NCBI RefSeq assembly: GCF_014358015.1
Contig: NZ_JACONV010000016.1
Location: 1 to 64,000 of the forward strand
Direction: 5' to 3'
From: Pseudomonas triticifolii
GTDB taxonomy: Bacteria; Pseudomonadota; Gammaproteobacteria; Pseudomonadales; Pseudomonadaceae
Length of the DNA stretch: 64,000 nt
Position numbers and translations under genes: made by a program
Shown here: one piece after another, positions 24,277 to 34,015 of the stretch
Layout of the letters: each line of letters opens with the position of its first letter
Position numbering within the stretch: the first letter of the stretch is position 1
Notes under the pieces: model-generated
What the model was told of the DNA's origin: nothing
Databases searched by the model: none
Seen by the model: only the letters and a program-made list of their open reading frames with translations

Positions 24277-26061
24277 CTAGATTTGGTCATTTGCTCCATT
24301 CAGGCGTTCGATCAGCGCCGCAGCGTCGATTTCCCCAACAACCCGTACGTTTTGCAGTTCTTCGCCGCTTTTGCTGAAAAATAGCAGCGCGGGCGGGCCA
24401 AACAGTTTGTAGCGATCCAGCAGGGCGCGCTGTTCTGCGTTGCTGTCGGTCATGTCGAACTTCACTAGGCTGTAGCCTGACAGACGTTGGACAACACCCG
24501 GATCAGGCAGTACTTCATGTTCGATCACTTTGCAGCTGATGCACCAGTCGGCGTACCAGTCGAGCATCAAAGGTTTGCCATTGCGCTTTGCTTCGTCGAG
24601 TACGCGGTCCAGTTCTGCGGAGGTGGTGATGGTTTGCCACGGGTTGGTCGCCAACGCTACCGCCCCGTTGCTGACCGTCGCTTGCGCGCGGCCCAATGGG
24701 CGTGTGGGGTCGGTCTGGCCGGTCAGTGCGCCGTACCAGCATGCCAGAGCGTAGACCAATAGAAGCAGACCGATAAGCTGCGCCAGCTTTTGGCGAGACG
24801 TTTTGTCGGTCAGTTGCAGCGTGCCCATGAACAGCGCCACGCCAGCGCTCAACAGACCGACCAGCAGCAGGGTGATCTGGCCGGGCAGAACGCGACTCAG
24901 CAAACCGATGGCCAGGGCGAGCAGCAGCACGCCGATGGCGTTTTTTACGGTGACCAGCCATGGGCCGCTTTTCGGCAGCCAGGCCGCGCCGCCTGTGGCG
25001 ACCAGCAGCAGCGGTGCGCCCATGCCCAGGCCCAGCGCGAAGAGTTTCAAGGCGCCCCCGAGTGCGTCACCGCTGGCGCTGATGTACAGCAATGCGCCGG
25101 CCAGCGGTGCTGAAACACAGGGTGAAACCAGCAGGCTCGACACCACGCCCAGTACCGCAGCGCCCCACAGCGAGCCGCCTTCGGTCTTGCCTGCAATGCG
25201 GTCAAGCCGGTTGCTCAAGCCTTGCGGCAGGCGCAGTTCGAAGAGGCCGAACATGGCGATGGCGAAGACCACAAAGAAGGCCGAGAACGGCACCAGCACC
25301 CAGGCCGATTGCAGGCGTGCCTGCAGATTGAGACCGGCACCGAACATGCCCATCAGTGCGCCGAGCAAGGCAAAACACACTGCCATCGGCAGCACGTAGG
25401 CCAGCGACAGGCTTAAACCACGCAGACCACCCACCTGACCGCGCAGCACGACGCCGGACAGGATCGGCAGCATTGGCAGCACGCAGGGCGTAAAGGTCAG
25501 GCCCACGCCTGCCAGGAAGAACAGCGCCAGTTCCTTCCAGCTCCACGCTGTCTTTGCGTCGGGCGCAGAAGCCGAAGCGGCAGCGTTCGCTGCGACGTCA
25601 CCGATGTCCAGTCGCTCGGTTTCGGGGGGATAGCACAGGCCCTTGTCGGCGCAGCCCTGATAGGTCACGGCAAGGGTAAAAGGTCGTTCTTCGCCGGGCT
25701 TGCGGGGCAGGTTGATGTCCAGAATGCCGTGATAGACCTCGACGTCGCCGAAGTACTCGTCATGTTTCTGCTCGCCTTTAGGCAGTTGCGCCTCGCCCAG
25801 GCCAATGTCGGCAGGCTCGGTGCGAAACTGAAAGCGATGGCGATACAGGTAATAGCCTTCGGTGGCGACAAAGCGCAGCTTGATGGATTGCGGCGTGGTT
25901 TCGATCAGGCTTAGCTGGAAGGCCTGACGAACGGGCAGGAATTCCTTGCTGTTATCAAGGGTTGCACCGCCCAGCGTCGGGGCCGGGCGACTCTCCAGCA
26001 GACTTGCGCCGAAGGCGGGCATGGTCAGGATCAACAGCATCAGGCATAGCAAGCGGCGCAT
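24277..26061 (-). CDS. dsbD: Thiol:disulfide interchange protein DsbD
   Basis: Moves reducing power from cytosolic thioredoxin across the inner membrane to periplasmic partners. It has 594 residues: a signal peptide (to about residue 18), a periplasmic alpha domain with C137 and C143, an eight-helix core with TFTPCVLPML and VSPCVSAPLAG cysteines, and a C-terminal thioredoxin domain with WCISC (C507, C510). All six catalytic cysteines are present. It is monocistronic, on the minus strand. Confidence 0.96.
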   Translation of the reverse strand: MRRLLCLMLLILTMPAFGASLLESRPAPTLGGATLDNSKEFLPVRQAFQLSLIETTPQSIKLRFVATEGYYLYRHRFQFRTEPADIGLGEAQLPKGEQKHDEYFGDVEVYHGILDINLPRKPGEERPFTLAVTYQGCADKGLCYPPETERLDIGDVAANAAASASAPDAKTAWSWKELALFFLAGVGLTFTPCVLPMLPILSGVVLRGQVGGLRGLSLSLAYVLPMAVCFALLGALMGMFGAGLNLQARLQSAWVLVPFSAFFVVFAIAMFGLFELRLPQGLSNRLDRIAGKTEGGSLWGAAVLGVVSSLLVSPCVSAPLAGALLYISASGDALGGALKLFALGLGMGAPLLLVATGGAAWLPKSGPWLVTVKNAIGVLLLALAIGLLSRVLPGQITLLLVGLLSAGVALFMGTLQLTDKTSRQKLAQLIGLLLLVYALACWYGALTGQTDPTRPLGRAQATVSNGAVALATNPWQTITTSAELDRVLDEAKRNGKPLMLDWYADWCISCKVIEHEVLPDPGVVQRLSGYSLVKFDMTDSNAEQRALLDRYKLFGPPALLFFSKSGEELQNVRVVGEIDAAALIERLNGANDQI

Positions 26062-26174
26062 GGCAGTCCAGAGTCTCGGAGCTCGAAAGTCTGCGCATGA
26101 TAACGGAGTGCTTCGCTGCGTGCTGTGATCGCGTTTGTAAGGACCGATTTCAAGAGTCGCCTGTAGGGCAGGTC

Positions 26175-26447
26175 CTACTGCTGCGACGCGAAGCTGCCGC
26201 CGGTCTCCTGATCAAAGAACTCGGGGATCTTGTACTTGTAGCTTTCAAGCCAGCGTTGCAGGCTCAGGTCGCGCTCGGCGGGCGTACTGGTTTGCGGAGT
26301 GGGGGAGGATGCGGTGCCTTTGGCCTGCAGTTTCAGCCAGGTTTCGGTCTGGGTCTGGGGCTGAGTGGTCGTCGAGGACGAATCACTGGCCAGCGTGTCC
26401 GTTGAAAATGCCAGCAGCACGGCGCCGCAGAGGAGAATGCGTTTCAT
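26175..26447 (-). CDS. DUF3613 protein of the Tad locus
   Basis: A 90-residue exported protein: signal peptide (residues 1 to about 20), a Ser/Thr/Gln-rich linker and a C-terminal DUF3613 segment ending in the RWLESYKYKIPEFFDQETGG type motif. Function unknown; the family accompanies Tad pilus loci. The ATG overlaps the tadD stop (ATGA), making it the last gene of the rcpC-to-DUF3613 operon. Confidence 0.85.
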   Translation of the reverse strand: MKRILLCGAVLLAFSTDTLASDSSSTTTQPQTQTETWLKLQAKGTASSPTPQTSTPAERDLSLQRWLESYKYKIPEFFDQETGGSFASQQ

Positions 26448-27181
26448 GGTTGTACTCCGCTGAGTGAAGGGGCTGGCCGATCCAGCATTGCCGAGACCCG
26501 GGCTTTGGCGGGTGCAGGTGTGTCGACCGGGGTCTTGAGTGCATCCGCTCGCGCCTTGGCGTAGGTGATCTGTTCGGGCGACAGGCCTGCCTGGGAAGCC
26601 AGGGCAGCGGCCTGCGTCCAGTTGTCCTGATAGATCAGCAGTGTGACCAGATTCAGTGCCGCCAACGGATCGGACTGTTTGAGCTCCATGGCCGTCAGAA
26701 ACTGGAAACGCGCCTGCTCGATCTTCCGTTGATTGAGATAGACGACACCCAGGTCGTTGCGGATTTTTTCGTCGGTGGGTTCAAGCTTGCTGGCCCGAAG
26801 CAGGTGCTGCTGGGCCTGCGCGTTATCGCCGCGAGCGGCTGCCAGTTGTCCGAGACCATGCTCGCCTTGAGCGGCGCGACAGGTGCCAAGCAGGCTGCGG
26901 TACAGAGGCTGTGCTTCGTCACTGCCCAGCAGCCGCAATACGCGAGCCTTGCGCAGGCGTACTTCGGCCAGGTTGTCCGGCAGGCTTTCCAGGTTGGCGA
27001 GACTGGCGTGCAGCCGGCCCTCATCGGCCATACTTTGGGCCAGATTCAGCGCAAACTCCTGGTCCGAGGTCGGTTTGGGGCAATGGCCTGTCTGACTAAG
27101 GGGGCTGGTCCACAGGGCGCTACCATCACGGGCGCATCCACCCAGCATTAACAAGCTGATCAGTACCATGACTGTCTTCAT
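26444..27181 (-). CDS. tadD: TadD-like TPR lipoprotein
   Basis: A 245-residue lipoprotein: signal peptide with lipobox LMLGGC (Cys at about 16) followed by tetratricopeptide-like helices (about 40-210). TadD supports secretin assembly in Flp pilus machines. The ATG at 27179-27181 follows AAGGAAGG at seven bases; an upstream extension of the frame to 27226 overlaps tadC and would bury the signal peptide. Confidence 0.88.
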   Translation of the reverse strand: MKTVMVLISLLMLGGCARDGSALWTSPLSQTGHCPKPTSDQEFALNLAQSMADEGRLHASLANLESLPDNLAEVRLRKARVLRLLGSDEAQPLYRSLLGTCRAAQGEHGLGQLAAARGDNAQAQQHLLRASKLEPTDEKIRNDLGVVYLNQRKIEQARFQFLTAMELKQSDPLAALNLVTLLIYQDNWTQAAALASQAGLSPEQITYAKARADALKTPVDTPAPAKARVSAMLDRPAPSLSGVQP

Positions 27182-27209
27182 TGAGTGCCTTCCTTGAGTA
27201 ACGTGAGCC

Positions 27210-28094
27210 TTAGCCACCCAGTGCACGGCTTAAGGCGACAAAACTGGGACCTGCCAGCACGATCAACAGCGCTGGAAACAGAAAAACCATCATGACAACC
27301 GACATTTTTGCCGACAGCTTGGAGATGTATTCCTGCAGACGGGTCATACGCCGGTCATCGATCAGTTGCTTGAGCGTCAGCAGGGATTTCAGCGCTCCGC
27401 CGCCCTGATGGACCAATTGGTTGAGGATCACGCAGGTGTCGCTGAACTCGTCCACTGCCAGCAGGGCTGCGCTTTTACGCAACTCTTCACCCAGCTCCAG
27501 GCCTGAATCGACCCGCGTCAGGATGACCCGGATTTCCTCGGACAGCACCGGCAGCAGGTCCTTGCCTTCATTGCTGAGCACCCGCAAGGCCTGCTCCACG
27601 GCCATGCCGGATTCGAACAGGATGCGCAGCAGTGGAATAAAGGTGGAAATTTCCACGACCACTTGTTTCTGGCGAGAACGGGCATATGCGGCCAGCACTC
27701 TCTTGGGCAGCATGTAACCGATGCCCAGAGCGAACATCGGTGCCACCAGAGGCTGCGCCACCTCCTTGAGGAACAGCATCTGCGCCAGCACGACCAGGGT
27801 CACCAGTCCGAACGGCACGCCGATCTGGCTGGCCGCGTACAGCGATCGTTTGCTGGCGCGGCGCCAGCCGATCCGGTTAAGCAGCAGTTGCGTTTCGCTG
27901 TCCAGGCTGACACTGCGCTGACCCAGGCGTGTGTCGCCCAGCAGGCGCAGCCAACTGCCGATGCGGCTCTCCCGTAGGGTCTGCCCCTTCAGCCGTTGAG
28001 CAACCAGACGCTCGCTTCGACGCTGCCGAGCAATACTGGACAGCACCAGAAGTGCCGCTGCCACTAACATCATTGCGCAGAGTGCGATGGCCAT
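27210..28094 (-). CDS. tadC: Tad pilus platform protein TadC
   Basis: A 294-residue inner-membrane protein of the type II secretion F (T2SSF) family: one or two N-terminal helices, a central cytosolic helical domain (about 100-260, with LPVLSEEIRVIL), and C-terminal helices. With TadB it forms the platform on which the TadA ATPase works. One base separates it from tadB. Confidence 0.93.
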   Translation of the reverse strand: MAIALCAMMLVAAALLVLSSIARQRRSERLVAQRLKGQTLRESRIGSWLRLLGDTRLGQRSVSLDSETQLLLNRIGWRRASKRSLYAASQIGVPFGLVTLVVLAQMLFLKEVAQPLVAPMFALGIGYMLPKRVLAAYARSRQKQVVVEISTFIPLLRILFESGMAVEQALRVLSNEGKDLLPVLSEEIRVILTRVDSGLELGEELRKSAALLAVDEFSDTCVILNQLVHQGGGALKSLLTLKQLIDDRRMTRLQEYISKLSAKMSVVMMVFLFPALLIVLAGPSFVALSRALGG

Positions 28095-28095
28095 T

Positions 28096-28980
28096 TCAGA
28101 TGCTCCGCAGCATGCGCCACAGCGCCAGACAGCCCAGCGCTTGCAGGATGAACGCGGCCATCAGCATGATTCGGCCGCCGCCGTCGTTCCACATGTGGAT
28201 CAGATAAGTCGGGTTGACCGCCATGAAGTAACCGGCCATGCCCACTGGCAGCAGTGCCAGCACCACGGAGGTCATGCGTGTTTCGCCAGTCATGGCCCGC
28301 AACTGGCGGCTGGCTTGTTCCCGCTCGCGAATCAGCCTGATCAGGTTTTCCATCAGCTCGCTGGCGTTGCCGCCATAGCGGTTGTTGACGCGCAAACCCA
28401 GCGCGAACAGGTGAAACTCGTCACGTTCGTACAGTTCGGCGAAGTCGCGGGCCGCGTCCGGCAGACCGACGCCCAGTTGCACGTTGCGCTCGATACGGCT
28501 CATGCCGTCCTTGAGCGGCTGGTCGGCGGCCTCGATGCCATGCAGGACAGCGTCAGCCAGGGTTCTGCCGGATTTGAGACTGCGAACCGTATGGTCGAGC
28601 AATTGCGGCAGTTGCTCGACCATGCGCCGCACACGCTTGTGGTAGCGCCACGAAACGAACAGACGCAGCATCAAGGGCACGCCGACCAGTCCTGCGGCAG
28701 CGCCAAACCAGTCGAACAGGGCGTAGCCGATCACGATCATCGCCACCCACGTCATCAACAGCAGGTGGAATCGCCCGGTCGGCTGGCCAAGGCCCGCGCG
28801 CAGAAAAGCCCGGTCCAGATAGACCCAGCCGGGTTTCTCGACAATCGGCTGCACCTGGCCTGCAATCAGGCGCTCCATGATCCGCTCGCTGTCGCCCCGG
28901 CTCAACGCCAGAAAGAACAACCAGGCCGAGGCGCACAGCATCAGCACCGCGATGAACGCCAGCCACAATGACGCGCTCAT
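28096..28980 (-). CDS. tadB: Tad pilus platform protein TadB
   Basis: A 294-residue T2SSF-family membrane protein, a relative of TadC. It has an N-terminal helix, two helices near residues 85-115, a cytosolic domain with QLPQLLDHTVRSLKSG, and C-terminal helices. Same length as TadC, consistent with old duplication. It starts 12 bp after the tadA stop. Confidence 0.93.
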   Translation of the reverse strand: MSASLWLAFIAVLMLCASAWLFFLALSRGDSERIMERLIAGQVQPIVEKPGWVYLDRAFLRAGLGQPTGRFHLLLMTWVAMIVIGYALFDWFGAAAGLVGVPLMLRLFVSWRYHKRVRRMVEQLPQLLDHTVRSLKSGRTLADAVLHGIEAADQPLKDGMSRIERNVQLGVGLPDAARDFAELYERDEFHLFALGLRVNNRYGGNASELMENLIRLIREREQASRQLRAMTGETRMTSVVLALLPVGMAGYFMAVNPTYLIHMWNDGGGRIMLMAAFILQALGCLALWRMLRSI

Positions 28981-28992
28981 GTCTCGAACTCC

Positions 28993-30249
28993 TCAGTAAC
29001 CGGGTCGCAGCTTTTCGCCCGCGGCGTGGATCGCTTCGCGCTGAAACCCGATACCGGTACGACGATCCAGGCGGAACAGCGTGTTGGTGACATAGACGTC
29101 ATCGCGGATGCCCACCACTTCCACCACTTCGCTGACCGCGCGGCGGCCATCCGGGAGACGCGTCAACTGGATGATCACGTCCAGTGCTGCGCAGATCATT
29201 TGCCTCAGGGTCTTTTCCGGGATCTGCCGTCCAGTAAGGCCCACCAGCGTTTCCAGGCGCAGCAGCGCGTCCTGAGCGTTGTTGGCGTGCACGGTGCTCA
29301 TCGAGCCGTCGTGGCCGGTGTTCATGGCGGTCAGCACGTCCAGTACCTCGACGCCGCGAATCTCGCCAAGAATGATGCGGTCCGGGCGCATTCGCAGCGA
29401 GTTGCGTATCAGGTCGCTGGCGCGAACTTCACCATGACCTTCGGCATTGGGGGGACGGGTTTCCAGGCGCACCACGTGGGGGTGATTAAGCTGCAATTCG
29501 GCCACATCTTCGATGGTCACCAGTCGTTGATGGGTATCGATCAACTGGCTGAGCACGTTGAGCAGGGTGGTCTTGCCGGTGCCCGTTCCGCCACTGACCA
29601 GCACGTTGCAGCGCTTGCCCACTGCTTCGGCAAAGAAGTCGAAAATCGGCTGGTCGATGGTCTGCATCGCCACCAGATCGGCGCTTTTGAACATCTCGCG
29701 GCGAAATTTGCGGATCGACAGGCAAGGACCATCCAGCGCAATGGGTGGAATGATCGCGTTCACCCGGCTGCCATCGGGCAGGCGCGCATCGACCATCGGC
29801 GAAGATTCGTCGAGCCTGCGCCCCAGCGGGGCAAGAATGCGCTGCATGACGCGTTCGACGTGGTGCGAATCGATGAAGCGCAGGTCGGTGTGATGCAGCA
29901 CGCCGTCGCGTTCGACGAAGACCTTGCCGGGCCCGTTGACCAGAATTTCCGTCACTGAGTCGTCACGCAGTAGCACTTCCAGCGGGCCGTAGCCGGTCAG
30001 TTCGTCAACCAGCTCTTCAGCCAGGCGCTCCATCTCGTAACGCGAAATCGCCAGTCGCAGCCGGGAAACGTACTCGGCTACCTTGTCGATGACGAATTGC
30101 GCCAACACCGGCCGCGAGCCCTCGAGCAGGTTTTTGCCGCTTTCTTCGATGCCGTCGATGATGTAGCGGTGCAGCACCAGTTTAAGGCCCTGGCCTTCAT
30201 CGGCATGGGCTTGCGCACGGGATGACACGCCAAACAGTTTTTCCGGCAT
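28993..30249 (-). CDS. tadA: Tad pilus assembly ATPase TadA (CpaF)
   Basis: Hexameric secretion ATPase driving Flp pilus extension and probably retraction. It has 418 residues, with Walker A SGGTGTGKTT (about 240-249), Asp-box LVTIEDVAELQL and the His/Walker B region PDRIILGEIRG and STVHANN. The ATG at 30247-30249 shares its A with the tadZ stop TAA (TAATG), with GGGAGA upstream; the frame open to 30351 lies inside tadZ and is not used. Confidence 0.95.
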   Translation of the reverse strand: MPEKLFGVSSRAQAHADEGQGLKLVLHRYIIDGIEESGKNLLEGSRPVLAQFVIDKVAEYVSRLRLAISRYEMERLAEELVDELTGYGPLEVLLRDDSVTEILVNGPGKVFVERDGVLHHTDLRFIDSHHVERVMQRILAPLGRRLDESSPMVDARLPDGSRVNAIIPPIALDGPCLSIRKFRREMFKSADLVAMQTIDQPIFDFFAEAVGKRCNVLVSGGTGTGKTTLLNVLSQLIDTHQRLVTIEDVAELQLNHPHVVRLETRPPNAEGHGEVRASDLIRNSLRMRPDRIILGEIRGVEVLDVLTAMNTGHDGSMSTVHANNAQDALLRLETLVGLTGRQIPEKTLRQMICAALDVIIQLTRLPDGRRAVSEVVEVVGIRDDVYVTNTLFRLDRRTGIGFQREAIHAAGEKLRPGY

Positions 30250-31439
30250 TACCTGTTCTCCCAGAGTCGGGTCAGCCAGCCTTGATCGGCTTTTTCGTGG
30301 GCGTGGGAGTTGTCGGCCATGTGTTCGCCCAGGCGACGCAAGCCCGCGCACAGTGAGTCTCGCGAAGCCAGCTCGAAGAGTGGCAGGCCTTGATTCTTGG
30401 CATTAAGGCGCAACTCCGGCGCGTAGGGCAGCACGGCACGCACGGGCAGGCCGAAGGTTTTACCGAGGGTCTGCGAATCGGGGGCAACGGCGCGCAGGTA
30501 ACGATCCACCAGCAAGCCTGCGTGCTGCAGTCGCATGCCTTTTTCGCGCCACAGGTTGAGCACCTTAAGGTTGCGGCGACAGCCCAGCACACTCTGGTCC
30601 GCGTACCACAGCAACTGGTCGCAGTGGCTGACCAAGGTACGCAGCGCCTCGCTGTCCGGCTGGCCGACGAGGTTCACGACGACGTGCTCGAAGTGCTGAC
30701 GCAGCGCGCTGAGCAACATGTACAGCTCGGCGGCGCTGGACTGTTCCAGATGATCGTCAGCTTCGGTATAGGCCAGGATCCGCAGGCCGCTTTGAGTGGT
30801 GGTAAAGGCGCTGTCGATCAGCGTAGCGTCAAGCCTGCGCAAGTGGCGCAGGGCATCGCCGAAACTGAAAGACGACTCCAGACCCAGCATCGCCAGGCTG
30901 TCGCCACGCGGCAGGCCCAGGTCCAGCAGCAACGTGCGCTGGCCTTTCTTGTGCACCACCATCGCCAGGTGTGTGGCAATCAATGCGCCGTCGCCATCGC
31001 TTTGTGCGCCATAAAGCACAGACAGGCCGCTCATGTTGGGGTTGGGTGCGACGGCGGGCAGGCGCTTGCTCAGGCGCCGTACCAGACCCGCTACTTCGCT
31101 GGAACGTGAGCCGTAGGCGACGAAGTCCCGTGCCCCGGCACGCATGGCGTTGAGCACCAACTGGTTATCCATGCCATCGCCCAGCGCAACAATCGCCAGC
31201 ATGGGCTTGGCTTCGAGCGCGCCTTCGATCAGCGCGCTCTGGTTCATCAGGTGTTCCCGGTCCAGGCCTACGAACACCACGCTGGCGAAGGTGACGTCCA
31301 CCAGTGCCAGCAGATCGTCCAGGCTGCCGGTGCCTGCGCTGACCACCTGGCCCAGCGAGCCGAGTGCACCCTGAAGCCATTCCAGGTCGGTGGTGTTGCG
31401 CGTGATTGCCAGAAACGTCTGGCTCAGGCTCTGGCTCAT
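30249..31439 (-). CDS. tadZ: Tad pilus localisation protein TadZ (CpaE-like)
   Basis: A 396-residue protein with an N-terminal receiver-like domain (about 8-125) and a C-terminal MinD/ParA-like domain (from about 137). It places the Tad machine at the pole in other bacteria. The position of the Walker A loop reads YGAQSDGDGAL, lacking the usual GGVGK(S/T), so ATP hydrolysis is doubtful. Several TadZ proteins are degenerate here. The ATG overlaps the rcpA stop (ATGA). Confidence 0.9.
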   Translation of the reverse strand: MSQSLSQTFLAITRNTTDLEWLQGALGSLGQVVSAGTGSLDDLLALVDVTFASVVFVGLDREHLMNQSALIEGALEAKPMLAIVALGDGMDNQLVLNAMRAGARDFVAYGSRSSEVAGLVRRLSKRLPAVAPNPNMSGLSVLYGAQSDGDGALIATHLAMVVHKKGQRTLLLDLGLPRGDSLAMLGLESSFSFGDALRHLRRLDATLIDSAFTTTQSGLRILAYTEADDHLEQSSAAELYMLLSALRQHFEHVVVNLVGQPDSEALRTLVSHCDQLLWYADQSVLGCRRNLKVLNLWREKGMRLQHAGLLVDRYLRAVAPDSQTLGKTFGLPVRAVLPYAPELRLNAKNQGLPLFELASRDSLCAGLRRLGEHMADNSHAHEKADQGWLTRLWENR

Positions 31440-32692
31440 TCAGACAACCCGCTGCGGCGGTCGAAATCGCCGTTCTCCAGGAAATACAGTTTCAAAAAGC
31501 TCGGGTCATAGTGACGCAAGCCTTCGCCCGGCAGGGCGGGCAGTTGGGCGTTGGCGGCCAGGGGCTGGACCAGATGCGGGGTGACGATCATCAGCAGTTC
31601 GCGCTCATCGCGCTGGATCTGCGAGTTGCGAAAGAACGCGCCCAGAATCGGGATATCACCAAGGCCGGGAAACTTGTCCACGGACGAGACATTGCTGGAG
31701 CTGATCAACCCGCTGACCACGAAGCTTTCGCCGTCGGCCAGCGAGACACTTGTGTCCGTGCGGCGTATGTTGAGAGCGGGCACGGCGGTGCCCGCGATGG
31801 TGATTCCGGCAGTAAAATCCAGCTCACTGACTTCCGGGGCAACCTTGAGCACTATCCGGTCGCGGCCGACCACGGTCGGTGTCAGCGTCAGACGTACACC
31901 AAACTCCTTGTACTCGATGGAGATCCCGTTGCCTTCGCCGTTGGGCACCGGCACCGGAAACTGACCGCCGGCCAGGAAGCTTGCGCTTTGCCCGTTCAAG
32001 GCAACCAGGCTGGGACGTGCCAGGGTGTACGCGAAGCCGCTGTTTTCCAGCGCGTTGATCATCCCCAAAACCTTGCTGCTGCCACCACCCCAGACGATGT
32101 TGAAGGTGTTGTCGTTCAGCGGGATGCTCGGCCTCGTGGCGCTTACGGTGCCCGGCGTGACGTTCACGCCGGGAACCGTGCCTGGCGCCCCGAACAGAAA
32201 ATTGTTCGAACTCTTGCCGAAGATCGAGGTGCTGGCCTCTTTAAGCTTGCTGCGCCGGACCTCGACGAAGCGAATATCGGTCTGAACCTGGCTGGGCACC
32301 TGCGAATCTGTGGAGGGCCGGGACTGTGCGTCGACCATCAATGCCGTCGCCCGGCCGCGCACGAATACCATGCTCTGGCGAGGTGCCTTGGAGCAGGCCG
32401 TCCACACCATCAGGCTGGTCGCGCCTGGTGCGATGCCTGTCAGTAAAAAGCCTTCGGTGTCGCTGTCACTGACATGAACATCGGCGATTTTCGGGTCGCC
32501 CACGGCAATTCGCGTGATGGCCACCGGCGACTGGATGTTCTGCTGAATGCCCTGGTTGATCTCCATGGCTGCTGGCAGTTTGTCCAGACTGCTACAACTG
32601 ACGGGCGCTGCCCACGCCGAGTGCGCGGACAGCGCGCTGATCAGCAGAATCAGCAGCCTGTAGGGTGTAGCGGGCACGGAACAACAGCTCAT
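31436..32692 (-). CDS. rcpA: Flp pilus outer-membrane secretin RcpA
   Basis: A 418-residue secretin-family pore: signal peptide (about 1-27), an N-terminal pilus assembly domain, BON-like ring segments and the C-terminal secretin domain with VALNGQSASFLAGGQFPVPV and the closing beta-rich segment up to LLMIVTPHLVQP. The ATG at 32690-32692 follows AAGGA at nine bases; a TTG three codons upstream is a weaker choice. It lies 20 bp after rcpC. Confidence 0.93.
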   Translation of the reverse strand: MSCCSVPATPYRLLILLISALSAHSAWAAPVSCSSLDKLPAAMEINQGIQQNIQSPVAITRIAVGDPKIADVHVSDSDTEGFLLTGIAPGATSLMVWTACSKAPRQSMVFVRGRATALMVDAQSRPSTDSQVPSQVQTDIRFVEVRRSKLKEASTSIFGKSSNNFLFGAPGTVPGVNVTPGTVSATRPSIPLNDNTFNIVWGGGSSKVLGMINALENSGFAYTLARPSLVALNGQSASFLAGGQFPVPVPNGEGNGISIEYKEFGVRLTLTPTVVGRDRIVLKVAPEVSELDFTAGITIAGTAVPALNIRRTDTSVSLADGESFVVSGLISSSNVSSVDKFPGLGDIPILGAFFRNSQIQRDERELLMIVTPHLVQPLAANAQLPALPGEGLRHYDPSFLKLYFLENGDFDRRSGLSE

Positions 32693-32712
32693 CAAATGCA
32701 ATCCTTGCTCAA

Positions 32713-33684
32713 TCAGGGAGTTTGTTGCGTGATCGTGTTGCCGCGTATCACCTCGACGGGACGTGGCCCGCGAGGAGGTCCTGCCTGTGTGGGCGTAACG
32801 GCAGGGCTCAGGCTCAACTGGCTGAAGCTGACTTTCTGGCGATTGGCCGAATCCAGCCGCTCGGCAACGTCCAGGCTGGCGCTTTCATTGGCCCAGTAAT
32901 CCTGCAGATTGCCCTCGCGTGCACTGCGCACGGCCAGGCGCAGTGTGCCGGTTTGCGATGCCAGCATCAGGCGGCCGAGCAAGGCCTGAGGTACGGCGAC
33001 TACGACGGTGCGAGCGCTGGCGCGGCGTTCTTCCTGTTGGAGGCGGTCGCTGGCGCTGATGGAATTGACCGGCTTGCCATCAAGGTCAGGTCCCAGCAAT
33101 TCACCCACGCTCAACACCCGCAGTGCAGGCACCGCTACCTGACTGGAGCGCTGAAGATTGTCGGCGTCGCCGGGCAGGTACAGCAGCACATCGACGTAGT
33201 CGCCCGGGCTCAACTGCCCGGCCGCGCCAGTGACTTCATCCACCAGCAACGCCAGCGCGCGCTCCTGCGGACGGATCATGCGCGCCAGTGCGCCACCGAC
33301 TTGGAAGCTGCCTTCGTTCAGCCAGGTTCCGGCGGTCAGCGTGCGCCAGCTCGTGCGCCCCACGACAGAATCGATGGCGTCGAAGCTTCCAGCGGGTGCG
33401 ACTCTGAGGCGCTCGACGATCAGGTCCTCTGCCGTGATAGGGGCGTACGCGGGTACGTCACGCGCCAGCACCACGACGTTATGACGTATGACGTCTTCCA
33501 TGGTCGCGGGAGCGGGGCTTGGCACAGGCGCTGGCGCTGTTTCAACGGTTTCTGCGGCGGCCGGTGCAACCGCCTCGGGAGACGGTGCTTCTGGCTGTCT
33601 GCTGACGATGATCCCCATATACCCGGCGATGATCGCGCCGAGCAGAAACAGCACTGCGAGCATCGTGGTGAAGCGACTGCTCAT
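32713..33684 (-). CDS. rcpC: Flp pilus assembly protein RcpC (CpaB)
   Basis: A 323-residue periplasmic protein with an N-terminal membrane helix (about 5-28), a Pro/Ala-rich linker, a SAF domain (about 70-130, ARDVPAYAPITAEDL) and a C-terminal region. It helps link the secretin and periplasm. The ATG at 33682-33684 follows GGGAAAG at eight bases, so the frame open to 33714 is trimmed by ten residues. First gene of the leftward Tad operon. Confidence 0.9.
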   Translation of the reverse strand: MSSRFTTMLAVLFLLGAIIAGYMGIIVSRQPEAPSPEAVAPAAAETVETAPAPVPSPAPATMEDVIRHNVVVLARDVPAYAPITAEDLIVERLRVAPAGSFDAIDSVVGRTSWRTLTAGTWLNEGSFQVGGALARMIRPQERALALLVDEVTGAAGQLSPGDYVDVLLYLPGDADNLQRSSQVAVPALRVLSVGELLGPDLDGKPVNSISASDRLQQEERRASARTVVVAVPQALLGRLMLASQTGTLRLAVRSAREGNLQDYWANESASLDVAERLDSANRQKVSFSQLSLSPAVTPTQAGPPRGPRPVEVIRGNTITQQTP

Positions 33685-34015
33685 GGCAACTTTCCCTTTT
33701 TCATCGCATGACAACCTTGAACCGATGCGTGAACGGCGCGTAAAGGGCCAGGATGTTTCACATCCATTTGGTTCTATGAAAGTAGTTCATACCCTTCAAA
33801 ACGCCATTTAACTTTCTGCACAGACGTCCGTGCGCACGTTGTAGGGTGTTGATGTCACAGGTTTATCCAACGCGATGATCGGTGGGAATTATCACTTTGT
33901 GACTAATGCTTTATTACATTTGTGAGTTTGGAAGTTGGCGACAATGCTGTAGGGGTAGACGGTTTCACATGTGTTGCGCATGTCGCGCCTTTTCCGTGGC
34001 GCAAGGAGAAATGAG
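33685..34015. promoter_or_regulatory. Divergent rcpC / flp control region
   Basis: This 331 bp gap lies between the Tad operon and the flp pilin and carries an AT-richer centre (about 33780-33930) suited to promoters on both strands. A divergent arrangement lets one regulator set pilin and machine together; the PprB-like protein at 53441 is the obvious candidate. No inverted repeat long enough to call an operator, and no gene, is visible. Confidence 0.5.
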
